DNA of 64,000 nucleotides, taken from positions 18,469 to 82,468 of the forward strand of contig LGRX02027232.1 in assembly GCA_001247695.2 (NCBI GenBank), in the 5' to 3' direction. This DNA is from Cymbomonas tetramitiformis (taxonomy: Eukaryota; Chlorophyta; Pyramimonadophyceae; Pyramimonadales; Pyramimonadaceae). Below are positions 20,445 to 32,213 of this stretch, in pieces (the first letter of the stretch is position 1; each line of letters opens with the position of its first letter). The position numbers and the translations under genes were made by a program. The notes beneath the pieces were generated by a model, which saw only the letters and a program-made list of their open reading frames with translations, was not told the origin of the DNA and searched no databases.

Positions 20445-22161
20445 TACACGTTTATTTAAACTGGGGACAATCGGGACTGAAAACTGCCCCTACTGCCAAC
20501 AAAATACAAAATGCACCTTCGAACACATCCAACTTGAATGCTCAGGACATAATAATAGTTTGTATAGTCTTAGAACAACCCAAGATAGCGAACTAAGGAA
20601 AATCATCGCTGAAGAAATCTCAGAAAAGCCCAAACTACTAAACCCTGGAAAAGGTACCACATACATCAAAACACAGCCATCGAAACTTTTTCCACTTGCT
20701 GACCTAAGACAGGAAATGAATGAGGAATTATACTTACACGCTCTCCCGGAAGCTAGCATGTACCGTCCATCAAGTTCAAAAAAGAATACCATTGCTGTGA
20801 CCGCTAAGCCCGAAGTGGACCATGTTACGGGAACAATTAAATATCCCGAACTCCAATATGTCCAAAAGAAAGAGTTTTGGAAACTTTTGGCTTGGCACCG
20901 CCTTTCCAACAAAGCAGTCCCATGCTCACTTGCGGAGTACTCGAAAAGGGCACACGATATTCATGAAGCACTCAATGCATGTAAGTTTGAATCGGGAGAT
21001 CCTAAAAACTGCTACGCAATCAGAAGAAGCCTCTTAGATATTTTGGTGGATGACAGAAACCTTGACAAAAACGGCTGTGAACTTTTCTCCAATTCACTAA
21101 ATGCCCACCCTAGAATTCACTCGAGAAGATGCATACCCACCACAATAATGAAAAAAACCCTCAGGCCCTTCTGCCATCGTGGGAAAATCGGCTTTGATGG
21201 TCTCGCTTGGGATGCCTACGTGGACCCGATAACAGGCATTGGGAGAATCGTTTACGGAAATCCCCCCTTTGATGGGAAGGATAAGGGCAAATCTTCGGCG
21301 GTTATGACTACCTTGGAAATGGGACATAAAGCGGCCAACACCGTCCCTGGATTTTCAGGAACATGGGTTCTTCCGCTGTCTCCCAAAAACCAAAAAAGAT
21401 GGTTTGATAAAGGCTTTAAACTTGTTTTCAGATTCCCGCATAACACTATTCCATTTATCCCACATGGTTATTGGACGGGTGATGACCCCTACGTTCTTCC
21501 AGGTGGCGGATGCTATAAGGATGACTTTTCGGATGTCGTTATCATAGCTATAGAAAGTGCACCCAGTGATACTCAACCAGCCTTTGACTGGAGGCCTACA
21601 CAGAAAAAGTTTGCCAGATGGTTCCTCAACGTCCTTCCTAAGTCCAGAGTCACGGAGAAGAGGCTAGAATACACAGGAGTCAGCCCTGATATTTGGAATG
21701 AAGTTCTGAACGAAAGCGACAAAGTACTTCCTTCTTCGCTTTGCCCATGGCCCACTCAAGACCCTCCTTATCATCAGAGTGATGTTGAGCCTTATTATGG
21801 TGGTCACCACGACACGACAATCACCAACGCAAATTCCAAGCCCTTCATAAGCACCGTGAAATGGCCCAAAGTTCTTACACTCATGGGATACCTCCCTCCT
21901 CACTTTGGTACTGTCCTCAACACCATAGGTGTTCCCCGTGGCAAGATTAAACCTCTCCTTAAAAAACTTTCAAGAATTTGTCGGCAACACACCAAAAATA
22001 GGCGAGACGTGTTTCTATTAAACACCACCACCACCTTAAACACTGACCCGCATACAGTTGACATCTCGAGCAGTGAAACCATGACAGAAACAAAAGCTGT
22101 GCAACAGTCAAACGACTTTCTTCAAACCCTCCTGCAATACTTTTCAAAAGTCTTGCAATAG
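20445..22161 (+). CDS. LINE ORF2 C-terminal part: CCHC knuckle and NPPF-motif methyltransferase-like domain
   Basis: The frame reads straight in from the flanking leader, so no own start is claimed. A knuckle CPYCQQNTKCTFEHIQLEC (CX2CX9HX4C) lies at the position where LINE proteins have one after the reverse transcriptase. About 240 residues on, GLAWDAYVDPITGIGRIVYG is followed by NPPFDG (residues 279-284 of the open frame), then GTWVLPLSPKNQKRW, FRFPHNTIPF and GGGCYKDDFSDVVIIAIES. An (N/D)PPF/Y/W motif followed by hydrophobic strands and an aromatic-basic loop is the pattern of amino-methyltransferases (N6-adenine or PCIF1-like). A classical motif I (SAM site) is not obvious, so catalytic activity is unproven. 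A second, partial copy lies at 60709-60925. Confidence 0.55.
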
Positions 22162-22550
22162 AAGATGGTTCCGTGCCCCCAAGGGGAGGGGCCGTCCCCC
22201 CCCCTCCCCTCCACCCCCTCTCCCCCGCCCACCGACCCCCTTCCTCAACGTCTCCAAATACCCCCTTAATTCTTCGACTTCCCTCCCCACCGCTCAGATT
22301 CAGCCACCCCTCCACTCACCCGGCCATGGCTGCTTCTCCATCCTCTAGAGTTTTTTTGCCTAGCACTTAGCGTTTTCTCTAGATATCCCCTTGCTGAAAA
22401 GTGGGCTGAGCCCCTTTGTGAGCGCGCTATAGCAGAGGGAGTAGCCCCTGGTGTTTTCACTAGCCTGCTTTGCAGGGATACCGCACTCTCAGGACTTTGT
22501 CCCCTTTGCTAGCGTAAATGTTTTATTATTATATTATTAGTATTATTGAA
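20445..22550 (+). mobile_element. 5'-truncated LINE with zinc knuckle and NPPF methyltransferase-like domain
   Basis: Homology to the gypsy leader stops after GTGTGGTTG (20444) and a LINE-like ORF begins. The ORF stop is followed by a C-rich 3' UTR and a TTATTATTATATTATTAG tail (about 22520-22545), as in LINEs ending in short tandem repeats. 5' truncation just upstream of the zinc knuckle is the usual outcome of target-primed reverse transcription. I could not find a target duplication: the leader of A does not resume on the right side, so a later rearrangement is likely. Confidence 0.6.
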
Positions 22551-22778
22551 AAATAGCGCGGAAATAAAATAAAATTCTACACTAAAATTCAGCTCACGCA
22601 AACGTGAGAGGGACCATAACCTGCTAGAAACAGCTGAACAGGCAGTGGGGACCCGCTGCCGACGGTGAAACAACGGATCACGAAGCTTGGGTAAAACACA
22701 AGATATACCCGAACTGAGTGTCACAGCTCACAGGCTGACCACCGAAGATGACACACTGGGAATGACACTAGACTGTAC
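22551..22778 (+). repeat. LTR-like remnant (left part), also present inverted at 60541-60708
   Basis: From 22620 the sequence begins TGCTAGAAACAGCTGAACAG and includes GCAGTGGGGACCCGCTGCCG and GCTGACCACCGAAGATGACA. The same sequence occurs on the other strand at 60541-60708. It resembles the LTRs of the gag-only elements (TGCTGG start, TGTATGA.TGTCACC segment) and is split by element D at TGTAC. 22551-22619 is AT-rich and unassigned. Confidence 0.5.
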
Positions 22779-22963
22779 TGCTGGAACAGTCACACCGCTT
22801 GCTTTGTGACTCTTCCTATAGTAGTGTGTATGACTGTCACCCGAACCCGAACCCTAACTGTTTATTATGCCCGTTATATCGGGTTAACTTATCAACTTTA
22901 TTACATTCTGAGAAAACCTATCACTGAGTGAATATATCCCGAGTCCTAGGGGTATATCCAACA
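22779..22963 (+). repeat. 5' LTR of element D
   Basis: Begins TGCTGGAACAGTCACACC and ends GGGGTATATCCAACA. Compared with the 3' LTR I see one substitution and a 3-bp indel (TTATTATG against TTATG), so the insertion is recent. Confidence 0.9.
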
Positions 22964-24405
22964 GGTTTGGCCCCACTCACTCTTTATTTAGACACTGCGA
23001 AGTTTGCCCATGTCTGGCTAAACAACGACGATTGAGATGGAGTGAGGGGCTCCTCTAGAGGCGCGGCGGAGCGGTATGGCTACTATCCTTAATCCAGATC
23101 CTCCCACAAGAATCTAGCGCAAATGGGCATGGCGACCTTGTATGTCGTATATAGTGGCCCGGCATATGCTTTGGGGCAATATTTATGAACCTTTTGAATT
23201 ATCTATAACATTTCTTTGCTTGAAATGTCGATGGTTTGACCTTTAATCTTAGCGTGGTTTGGGTGGGTGCTTTCACAGAATTTTAATCAAAATGCTAGAT
23301 CCTACCACAAGGATCTAGGGTACCGACAACTCTAGGCCTTGCTACACGAGCTCGGGTTGGTGCGTATGTTGTTAACCCTCGAGAATATGACCAAAATTAA
23401 TTTTGTAAGCCCTTTAATATCATACTAGCCGGATTAATCGCCGCATATGCGCATGCTATGGTGTAGTACCGTCGAAATTCGATATTTCCATCATTATCAG
23501 GGTCTGAAAATTGTATTCTAGAACCTCTAGCGGTAGTTCTAACCGTTCAAAAAATCCCCCAAAAAATCCCAAGGAGACTTTGAAGTCATATTAAAGTACT
23601 GAAGTGCTCACCAAGGCAAAGATCTAGCCTTAAAGCTAAAAATGGACCAAGACTCGCGCCCAAAATGCGAAATCATCCCCATACTTAAGGAGTGTGTATA
23701 TCTTACCCATGTGACCGCGTTCGTGTGATGTGTCCAATATACATTATCCAAGTCGTATTTTGACCCAAACATAATTAATATACATGCTACCTTGAGATAT
23801 ATCATGTCTATGGTGGCAAAGGATCCATATACGATTGGCAAAAGATTATGGAAGATACACCCCGCTTTTGAAGCTTTAAAAGGCGTAGCAGTTCAAAATT
23901 TGGTTGGGGCATGCTATAAATGCATTAGCTAGGAGTATATATGACGGATTCTCGTCAAACCACGCACCATACTACTTAGTATAGGTCCCATGTGGAAAGT
24001 ATTCCTTGGTGTTGACTTGTAGAAAGCTCGTGGGGCGCCTAAATAAATTATTGAAAAAGTGATCCTTGTGGGAGGATCTAGAGCGTTCTAGGTCCTCCCA
24101 CAAGGATCTCGGGATAGTAGCCAGGTATGGCCTAGTTACATGATGACTGGTTGATTGGATTTGTGGAGGGCTCGTGCACGTGGCCGCTTATTTTTCCTTG
24201 CTGCGCGCTGGTAGACGTTGGAATTTTGGTCGGATCCGACACCGCGTTCCTTGGCCGCGTTATTTAATCCACATGCACGTTTGGTGATCTTTGCGCGCCG
24301 CAGCTTTCCACTGATTCCTCGGCGACCTCATTTCGACTCTTGGCCGCCCCTCCTTTCGCACCTCGCAACTCTTACCCTCGCTTCATCTCTACAGTCTTCT
24401 ACACC
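22964..24405 (+). other. Non-coding leader of element D with palindromic repeat motifs
   Basis: No coding content is seen between the 5' LTR and the gag start. Four copies of a motif close to AGATCCTCCCACAAGGATCT occur at about 23097, 23298, 24061 (inverted) and 24087. A packaging or dimerisation role is speculation. Confidence 0.6.
24061..24108. repeat. 22-bp hairpin in leader of D
   Basis: The arm GATCCTTGTGGGAGGATCTA followed by GA (24061-24082) pairs with 24087-24108 with a single mismatch, around the four-base loop GCGT. Confidence 0.9.
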
Positions 24406-25704
24406 ATGGTTGCGACTAGATTGACATCGAGTATGGCGTCTCGCCGCCGCTCACTAGCTACTATTTTCGACTCCGCTGCTGCCCGTAATTCCGTCACGCC
24501 GGCTACGCCGGCACCTGCTGGTGTTCCGGCTGCGAACTCCGCCCAAGCTGTTTTCTTGGCGGGTGTTCGCTCGCTCACCCGTGAACGGTTCGACGAGAGC
24601 GTGGCGAAGCACGTGATCCGGAAATGTTTCCGTGAGAAGCATGACCGATTCACGGGAACGGAGTCCAACGCGCAGGTGCTTCTCTCCAAGCTGGTGCCTG
24701 CTCTCCAGGAGGCGTTCGAAGCGCAGGATGCTTTGTTTGCGCCGATGTTCGACTTGGAGGACTCCACGTTGGCCGTACGTCCCGAGGCCAACAAACTTCT
24801 TTTTTCAACGCTCGAGCTCATCGTGTGTCCCGCCTCTCCAGCGGGTGACTGGCTCGAGGCCTCTGCGACGTTGCACCCGCTGGACGGCAAGCGAGCCCTT
24901 CTGGAGCTCGCACGACGACTGCTGGACTCCGGTGCACCCTTTCAGGGGACATCGGACCTCCTTGGCGTCCGCTTTAAGGCCCACACCGACCCGTCCGAGT
25001 CCGTCACGGATTTCAACGCGGCCTTACGGTCCGCCAAGAGGCGCAACACTCTCGACGATGACGAGGTGAAGGAGCTGTTCCTCGCGGCGCTGGACCCTGG
25101 ATTCTACGCGCCGGTGGTGTCGAGGCTCTTCACGCACCAGCAGCGGGCGGCCGTGGACCTCCTCACCATTCAACAATTGGTCCTCGAGTGCTACGCCCGA
25201 CACGTTGCGGCCGGTACGCACACTACCTCGTTCACCCTGTCCGCGGCAGCCGTGGCCACTGACGGCGACGCCTCGCAGCTGTCCGACCTCACGGCCATCA
25301 TCCTCGACGTGAAGCGGCAGCTGAAGGTCCTCACGGACAAGGTCAACGGGCGGGGTTTTACCCCGCGAGCGGACAAGAACAAAATCGGCAACGGGGGAGG
25401 CGGCTCCGGTGTTCGTTTTGCGGCAGGTGACCTCCCGACGGGGGGAAACTGGCTGCAGTCGCAGGCGAGGAAGCGCGTTGCTTTTCACAAGGGCAGCGGT
25501 GACTTCATCCCGTTCTGCCAGAATTCGACGTGCAAGAAGGACGAGATGCGTCACTGGCACCGCGACTGCCCGAACGGCGGCAAGCACGGCGCTGGGGGGA
25601 GCTTCCACAGCTTCTCCCTCGGTGACATCGAGAACGACTTACTGGCGGAGCAGTTTCAGACGGCCATGGACGAGCACGACGGCGAGCGGTTCGATGCGCT
25701 CTGA
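24406..25704 (+). CDS. Gag-like protein of element D
   Basis: An ATG in a good context (CTACACCATGG) starts MVATRLTSSMASRRRSLATI. The middle is a helical capsid-like region (VAKHVIRKCFREKHDRFTGT, DGKRALLELARRLL, LDDDEVKELFLAALDPGFYA) that aligns in style with the Gag of E (DGKRALLEVTKRLLPPG). A zinc knuckle of unusual spacing follows: CQNSTCKKDEMRHWHRDC (CX4CX6HX4C). Gag would form the particle and package RNA. The frame ends at TGA (25702-25704) but the second ORF continues in the same frame 24 bases later, and in E there is no stop at this place. The stop may be read through or may be a lesion. Confidence 0.78.
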   Translation: MVATRLTSSMASRRRSLATIFDSAAARNSVTPATPAPAGVPAANSAQAVFLAGVRSLTRERFDESVAKHVIRKCFREKHDRFTGTESNAQVLLSKLVPALQEAFEAQDALFAPMFDLEDSTLAVRPEANKLLFSTLELIVCPASPAGDWLEASATLHPLDGKRALLELARRLLDSGAPFQGTSDLLGVRFKAHTDPSESVTDFNAALRSAKRRNTLDDDEVKELFLAALDPGFYAPVVSRLFTHQQRAAVDLLTIQQLVLECYARHVAAGTHTTSFTLSAAAVATDGDASQLSDLTAIILDVKRQLKVLTDKVNGRGFTPRADKNKIGNGGGGSGVRFAAGDLPTGGNWLQSQARKRVAFHKGSGDFIPFCQNSTCKKDEMRHWHRDCPNGGKHGAGGSFHSFSLGDIENDLLAEQFQTAMDEHDGERFDAL

Positions 25705-25728
25705 CTTCTAGCGGGAAGTAAGCCGGAG

Positions 25729-26583
25729 ATGCTCGTGGACGGCGTTTCGGCGTGTACCTTCGGGCTCGAGCCGGAGCGGGAGCACGGTGCGTTGCAGGAC
25801 TTCCTACCCTACTGCCAGCCTGCCACCCACATGGGGGGCTTCACAGTGGGTGGTGTGGCAGAAGGCATCTCGGCTGCCGCTTGCACGCACTTCCGCGAGG
25901 ACGCACCGCCGGCGCCACCGCCGGCGGCAATCGAGCATGTTTACCCGGACGAGTCGGAGGCGTCCGACGCCGGTGACATGATGCCGGTGGACCCCATGCA
26001 CGCGCACGAGCCCGACCTCTGCTTTGCGGACCGGATCGCGAGGATGGGGGGACTCTCGATCACGGCTGAGGGCAAGGACTTGGCGATGCGGTGCATGCAC
26101 GCCGAGTCGGAGACCGACTCTTGCGACGGCGACGTGGACGACTCTGCAGCTGGGTGTGACCCTATTGACGGTGAGGATGCGGTCCCGCAGCCTCCAGCAT
26201 CTCGTCGGGGATGCGGTGCACCGCCTTGGGGGTTTGCCCGCTCTTCGGCAATTACGGTGATGCTTTGTGCATTCTTCTGTGTGTGCGCCACCGCGACGCC
26301 ACTCACAGCTGCCGCTCCTGGCGGGGCGTGTGCACCGGACCACACCGGCCTGGAGGTCGGTGGTGCTGCTGAGGCGACCACTGGCGAGCCTTCATTACTC
26401 TCTGCGACGCCGGCTGCTATTCCGCCGCGCCGGCACGGCCGGCACCGTGCTCGGCAAGGCCTCCACAATGCACCGATCGGGCTTTACATCCCGGTACACC
26501 CGCCCCCTCCTCCGCTGTATTGGGATGCCCCACCGTCACCGGACTACTCACCGGGCCCGACTACGGACCAGGAGGAGGGGGAG
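25729..26583 (+). CDS. Second ORF of element D with hydrophobic segment (part 1, cut by element B)
   Basis: In the same frame as gag, the ORF encodes about 285 Pro/Ala/Asp-rich residues and one hydrophobic stretch SSAITVMLCAFFCVCATATP followed by small residues, like a membrane anchor or internal signal sequence. No protease or polymerase motif is present. The frame is interrupted after GAG 26581-26583 by the LTR of B, whose first bases supply TGA. It resumes at 46201-46221 between B and C and finishes at 57022-57147. The function is unknown. A position after gag with a membrane segment recalls envelope-like ORFs of some plant retrotransposons, but no sequence similarity is claimed. Confidence 0.6.
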
Positions 26584-27179
26584 TGATAAGGACGCAGACG
26601 CGAGCCTTAAGATATATTATGATATAATAAGATATATAGCGCAGGTGTTATTGAACAGTAACACGCGCACAGCTTATGAGCGGGTGATGAGTGCAGACTT
26701 CGTCCGAAGATACTGCTGTAGCACAACGCTATCTCATCTATACCGAATGCCTCCCATCTCACAGATGGTACCGCTATTGGGTTGTGAACCCGAGGCATTG
26801 GTTGAACGACTAGTATCGGCAGAACGAATGATGCGTTCGCCATATGATACTCGCATGCTTGTTCCGCACATGCTAGAAGCGAAGATGATTTCTTCTCCGA
26901 ACCGTTCGGTACTTCAAGATAGCATCTTGCTTCGTCATTCTCGAGTCCGACATACGGCCTCTCGATGACAGGTGTCATTCAAGTCTTTCCTTGAATAAAT
27001 GACAGATGATGTGATTTATCATCTCGATGACATGTACAGTCATAGTCGACCGTACTGACGACTGTCTGTCATTATAATATATGACATGACTCGACATGAC
27101 ATGACATGGTATGACACGTCTGACAGGTATGACACGTATGACATGTATGAAACATGTGTCATCGGTCATAACCCTGACA
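26584..27179 (-). repeat. 3' LTR of element B (contains the empty site of element E)
   Basis: On the plus strand it reads TGATAAGGACGCAGACG ... ATAACCCTGACA. At about 27045 it carries CAGTCATAGTCGACCG uninterrupted, exactly where the other LTR of B holds element E. The polypurine tract (plus-strand GATCTCCCCTCTT) lies at 27180-27192. Confidence 0.92.
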
Positions 27180-28279
27180 GATCTCCCCTCTTAAAAGAGT
27201 TGTGACCTCACAACGGGCATACCTTTGTATATGTCTTTGATGTCTTTGTTGTTGTTGCTTCTGCTGGTACCAGTCTTCTTACACCGATTTGAGGCGTCCC
27301 TCATGGTGTTTTTAGGATATTGGGGGGAACTGAGTCCACTTTAGTCCCTCACCTTAGGCAGTAGCCTTACAGTTCTTAGGATGTAGCCCCCATGAATTGC
27401 GTATCGTATTGCAGAGTGACGATTCAAGGTTCAATGAATTGCGATTCGTGATACAGATTGACGCTGGATTGCTGATTGATCTCATGCGTATCGTGTTTCA
27501 GAGTGACGATTCAAGGTATCCGAGGTATACGTTACGGATTATTTGCGCTAGCCGTCGACGCCTTTGCGAACGATGATCCCACGATTTAACAATTTATAAT
27601 CGCACGATTCTCGGCCTTATATATATATAACTGATCGTTTGCTGTTCGTTTCCACAGTTATTATATATTAGTGCACCCAACCCTTCCTCCCCTCCTGAAG
27701 CTACTTTGGAGGTTCACAGGCGGTCATGGGGAGCCCTTTGGATGTTTCCGGAGTTATTTCACCGGGGGCTTGTTTTAATGCAAACGGAGTGGCCCTGCTT
27801 AACGGGATTGGACTTGTAATCCTTTACCCGGTCTGCTCAACTACTCAATTATTGGTCCAGTACGCACGCTTTGACGAACATCTGTCGCGATGAGTGAGAG
27901 TGGATTCGCCACGTACTAATGTGAAATTTATTTTAGTTATGTTTGTCGGGCATAACTTAGGATCACAACTCCGTCTACCTCAGTCGATGTCTCCGGTAGC
28001 TTCGGATGACTGGCCACAGAATCCGATGACTAACCACGGTCTTGGCAAAGGTAGCATTTAGCAGTTTTTATTTATCCACAGATATGATATCTCGCATGCG
28101 TGCGTATCTGTGCAAGGGTGTGATTTTGTACAAGGCTCACTACACCTTTAGCAAGGAAGGATCGAATTCCCGCTTCTATGCAACATAATGATAAAACATT
28201 AAGAGCAAGGTATATATATTATCGACATGTATTAGTATATATATTACAAGAAGTAAGGGCATCAGGCTTAATATAATGT
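27180..28279 (-). other. 3' non-coding region of element B
   Basis: About 1.1 kb between the pol stop and the LTR, homologous to 55369-56388 of element C in the opposite orientation. It ends at the polypurine tract. No coding content is seen. Confidence 0.75.
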
Positions 28280-31200
28280 TTAGCCTTCATGGGCAGCTAG
28301 CATGTCTGCTGCATTGGTCAGCTCTGTGGCTTTGACCCAGGTGTCATGCTCAGGGCCGTAGCCTGCATATCGCACTAAGTAGTACTTGACACCTCTAGTG
28401 ATCTTATCTGAGAGTATATGTGATATCTCAAACAGTGGTTGCCCTTCTTCGGTGATCATCTGTGGCAGAGGCAAAGGTGCTTGGATCGAGTCGTTATACA
28501 GCTCTATTCTGGATATAGGCTGTACCGGATGGATACGAATATCGAGATCCCCGAAATCTAACTCGTATGCACGCCCATGGCTTAGCACTTTGGATATAGT
28601 AAACGGCCCAATATATGGCTGCTTGAAGTGTCTGCCTGCCTCTGTCAAACCAGTCCATTGGATAAACTCGGTCCGTAAAAGACTTTCTGCCCTACTGCAT
28701 ATTGCCGGGGCATGTGAGTCTTATTGAATCTGGCTTGGCTAATTTCTGCTGCTCGGGAAATGTTGTCTACCGCATTGGCATGTACAGCCGAGTACTGGTC
28801 AAAATGATCTCGAATAGCATTCTGTATTGGAACAGGAGCTTCTGGCGGAATAGTGATTGCCAGGTCATGAGGCGAAAGTGGCTGCGCCATCGAGTCGAGA
28901 TAGAATGGTGAATAACCAGTAGATGCAGAAACTGTGTTGTTAATTGCAAACTCCACCAGAGGCAACTTGTCCTCCCACGAATTGGCTGAAGTATCATTGC
29001 AACAACACCTGTGGATGAAAAAATACCATCTAATCAGTTTATAAACCAGAGGATGGTGAATATCGAATCAACAAATTGAAAAGTACCTGAGGATATCCTC
29101 AATGAAGGCATGGCTCCTCTGATTGGCTGCATTCGACTGTGGATGGTGTGAAGACGTCATAGACAATCTCGTACCAGTAGATTTCCACAGTGTTTGCCAG
29201 AATGTAGAGGTGAATCTGGGGTCTCGATCTGAGATGATGTTCCTCGGAAGACCATGGAGCTTGAAGATATGCTGCATATATATAGAAGCAGTATGCTGAG
29301 CAGTCCAGGTCATGCTGAAGGGAATGAGATGACAGCGATGAGAGAATTGGCACATTACCACAAATATACTGTCGTGCCCATTAGTGGTGATAGGCAGGTC
29401 AGTAATCCAGTCAAGCGATACATCAAGCCATTTTGTCTTAGGCACACAATATCGTATATGTGACTGACCATAAGGTTTGTGTCTCCTCGTTTTCTGGCGT
29501 TGACAAACGGGGCACTCCCGAATGTACTGAATGGCTGCCGTCGTCATTCCTGGCCAATAATTTTATCGGCTACGCAGTAGATGAAGCATGCGATTTTTGC
29601 CTACATGACCAGAAATAGTGGCTGAGTGGCACTCATGAAGGAGAATGTGGCGAAGCTGTGTAATCTCACCGTCATCTGTAGGGACCTTGGCTGTAGGTGG
29701 AATGTACAGCTGTCTGCCATATATGGTCTTGCGAGAGATCAACCCCTGAATGAGCTCGAAGCTGCAGCTGCTGACTGACTGTGATGAAGTCGATGATGTC
29801 AGCTTAGCCAATATAGTTTGTGCAAATGTGTCACGATCATACTAGGATATAATGATGTCGTGAAGCTGATGAGCTGATGAAGAAGATATAAGAGCAATGA
29901 ATGTAGGATCTGCAGATGGCATGACTGGAACCTCGCTGATGTCTATATGTTGCAGACAATCAGTGAGTTCAAAGAGTGTAGAGATACGAGTGAGTGCGTC
30001 TGCAACCTTATTCTTTTCGCCAGAAATGTGCTCTATTCGAAAGTTGTACTCGGAGAGCTCATCCAACCACCTCGCCTGTTTTGGGCTTAGTGTGGATTTA
30101 GACTGGAAATAAACCAGTGGCTGATGATCTGAGCGTACAATAGTCTCAGGAGCTCCCAACAAGATGTGGCGAAAGAATCGGAAGCCCTCCACAATGGCAA
30201 ATAGCTCGATCTCAGGAATAGGCCAACGTCTCCGTGTATCGGAGAGAGTGACGCTGTGATAGCCACATGGCTTCATACCTTTTCCTTGATCCTGTAGTAT
30301 CACTTGACCAACGTGTGTGCCTGATCCATCGACCTCCATAATAGATGGCAGTTTCTGATCTGGAAGTTGTAGTACTGGCGCATTGCAGATGGCACTTTTG
30401 AGGTCATATCAAATGCCTGCTGCTGCTCAGATTCACAGACAAACTCTGCATTATCTTTAAGGAGACGATTGAGCGGCTCGGCAATCTTGGAGAACTTTGG
30501 TATGAATCTCCTAAATTGACCGACCATGCCCAAGAATGACCGAAGGGATGACTTGCCATCTTTAGCCATACGGCGTAGAGGCTGCTTTCCAACGGTAGGA
30601 CCATAAGACACTGGAGGCTGTATTGCCATGACTGCTCGGATTCTGTCTTCGATGATGGATAAGCCTGCTTCAGAGATGTGATGTCCGATAAAGTCTATGG
30701 ATCTGACGAATAACTCCAGGATTGGAAGGCCTGGTGAAGAACTGGTGATCTCTGCAACGCTGGAGAAACTGTCGGACATGACTCACGTGGCTGTCAAAGT
30801 CCGGACTGTATACCATATATAGTATCATCCATGAAAATGACAAGGAACCGATCGATGAAGTCGAAGAATGCCCGATTTCCTACACGTAGAGCTGTTGCAG
30901 GAGCATTGTTCAATCCGAAAGGCATAACTGTCCACTCATAGGAACCATATCTGGTGCGAATAGCTGTTTTGTGAATGTCATCTGGATGTATAGGGATCTG
31001 ATGGGAAAACTGGTTGAAGTCAAATCTGCTAAACCATCGTGCACCTTTTAGCTGTTCAAGAAGGGTGTCGTGAGGTGGCAATGGATACGTGTCCTTAATT
31101 GTGATGTTATTAAGGGCTCGATAATCACAGCACATCCTCCACTTCCCACCTGGCTTAGGAGCGAAAATGATTGGACATCCATATGGAGATGATGACGGAC

Positions 31201-32213
31201 GAAGGATACCCAATTCGACATATTTGATGATCTGTCGTTTAAGCTCTTCCATCATGGGCACTGGTATTGTGCTACCTACGAACTGGCTGCGATGGCGGCT
31301 TGTGCCCAGGTTCAATGTTGATTCGATGATAACCACCTTCAAGCCGTTCTGGCCTATGACCAGCTGGAAGATCCTCCTGGAATATGTCTGAAAAGTCTTC
31401 CCTCATTTGATCACGTGCTGCCTTGAACTCTGGGACTTCCATAGTGGTGTCTGAGTCTGCTGCTGCGAAGACCAGTTCACCGTCGACCTCTGAGAGAAAG
31501 ACGAGATAAGCTACGGCTTCTTCAGCCGAACCACTGGATCGAATACGACGTAGGTGCTTTCTCATGGTGGTGCCACTGACCAATTCCATTTCAGGAAGGC
31601 CATCTGAGCCTGGAGTCTGTTCAACTCTGGATAAAACTGTGCGAACACTGGAGCCTGATGAGTGCTTCCTAGTGATCGTCAGATTTTTGGACTGGAAGTC
31701 AATGTGTGGATTTCTCCTTTCCAACCAATCTTGACCCAGGATGACAGTGAAGGGTTTCATGTCAATGATGTAGAAATCCTCTGTGTCCTTATACTTACCC
31801 AGCGTGAATGTAGCATTGGGAAGATAGGATGTGCAAGGTAGTTGGCTTCCTCCAGCCAATCCCACTGAGAATGATGAAGAATCTGTGGGTGTTATACCAA
31901 GCTGAGCAGCGAACTGTCTGTCGATGAAAGACGATGTAGCTCCTGGATCTACCAATATGTGAGTACTCTGTCCATATACTTTCCCTTTGTACAACAACAG
32001 CTTCTTCTGTGATTTCAGCTGTGCTGTCTGAGACTGCATCTGTGCGATGTGCTCTGAGGGAGTGTCCATCTGCTGAAACTGTAATGTCAGACTGGAAAGG
32101 ACTTCTTCTGAGATACTCTCAACCCGGCCACTTGCTTCAGTGGCATCTTCAGGCTGATTTACCTCGAGGGTGCTCTCAACACTGGTACCTGTGCAGTACC
32201 CTGAGAGTTTCCC
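28280..32213 (-). pseudogene. Pol of element B, broken by several frameshifts and stops
   Basis: This is homologous throughout to the intact pol of C. Domains in order: protease (LVDPGATSSFIDRQFAAQLG), reverse transcriptase (CCDYRALNNITIKDTYPLPP, FLVIFMDDTI), RNase H (EVDGSGTHVGQVILQDQ), integrase zinc finger and core, and a chromodomain. Lesions against C: an insertion near 31268 shifts the frame after protease; a short duplication just after FMDDTI near 30820; a deletion near 30405; a TAG for Glu near 29845; a frameshift and stop near 29562; a frameshift near 28670. The third integrase catalytic residue is changed (NAANQRSHAF against NAANERSHAF). This copy cannot make active enzymes. Confidence 0.9.
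29009..29086 (-). other. 78-bp intron in integrase of element B
   Basis: On the minus strand the donor is CCTCAG|GTACTTTTC and the acceptor is TTTTTTCATCCACAG|GTG. It lies at the same codon as the intron of element C and its interior is similar (CACCATCCTCTGGTTTATAA in both). Confidence 0.82.

Noticed and set aside
22845..22865. CCCGAACCCGAACCCTAAC as telomere-like repeat
   Set aside because: Only one to two units, located inside the LTR of D and repeated in the other LTR at the same place, so it is part of the LTR.
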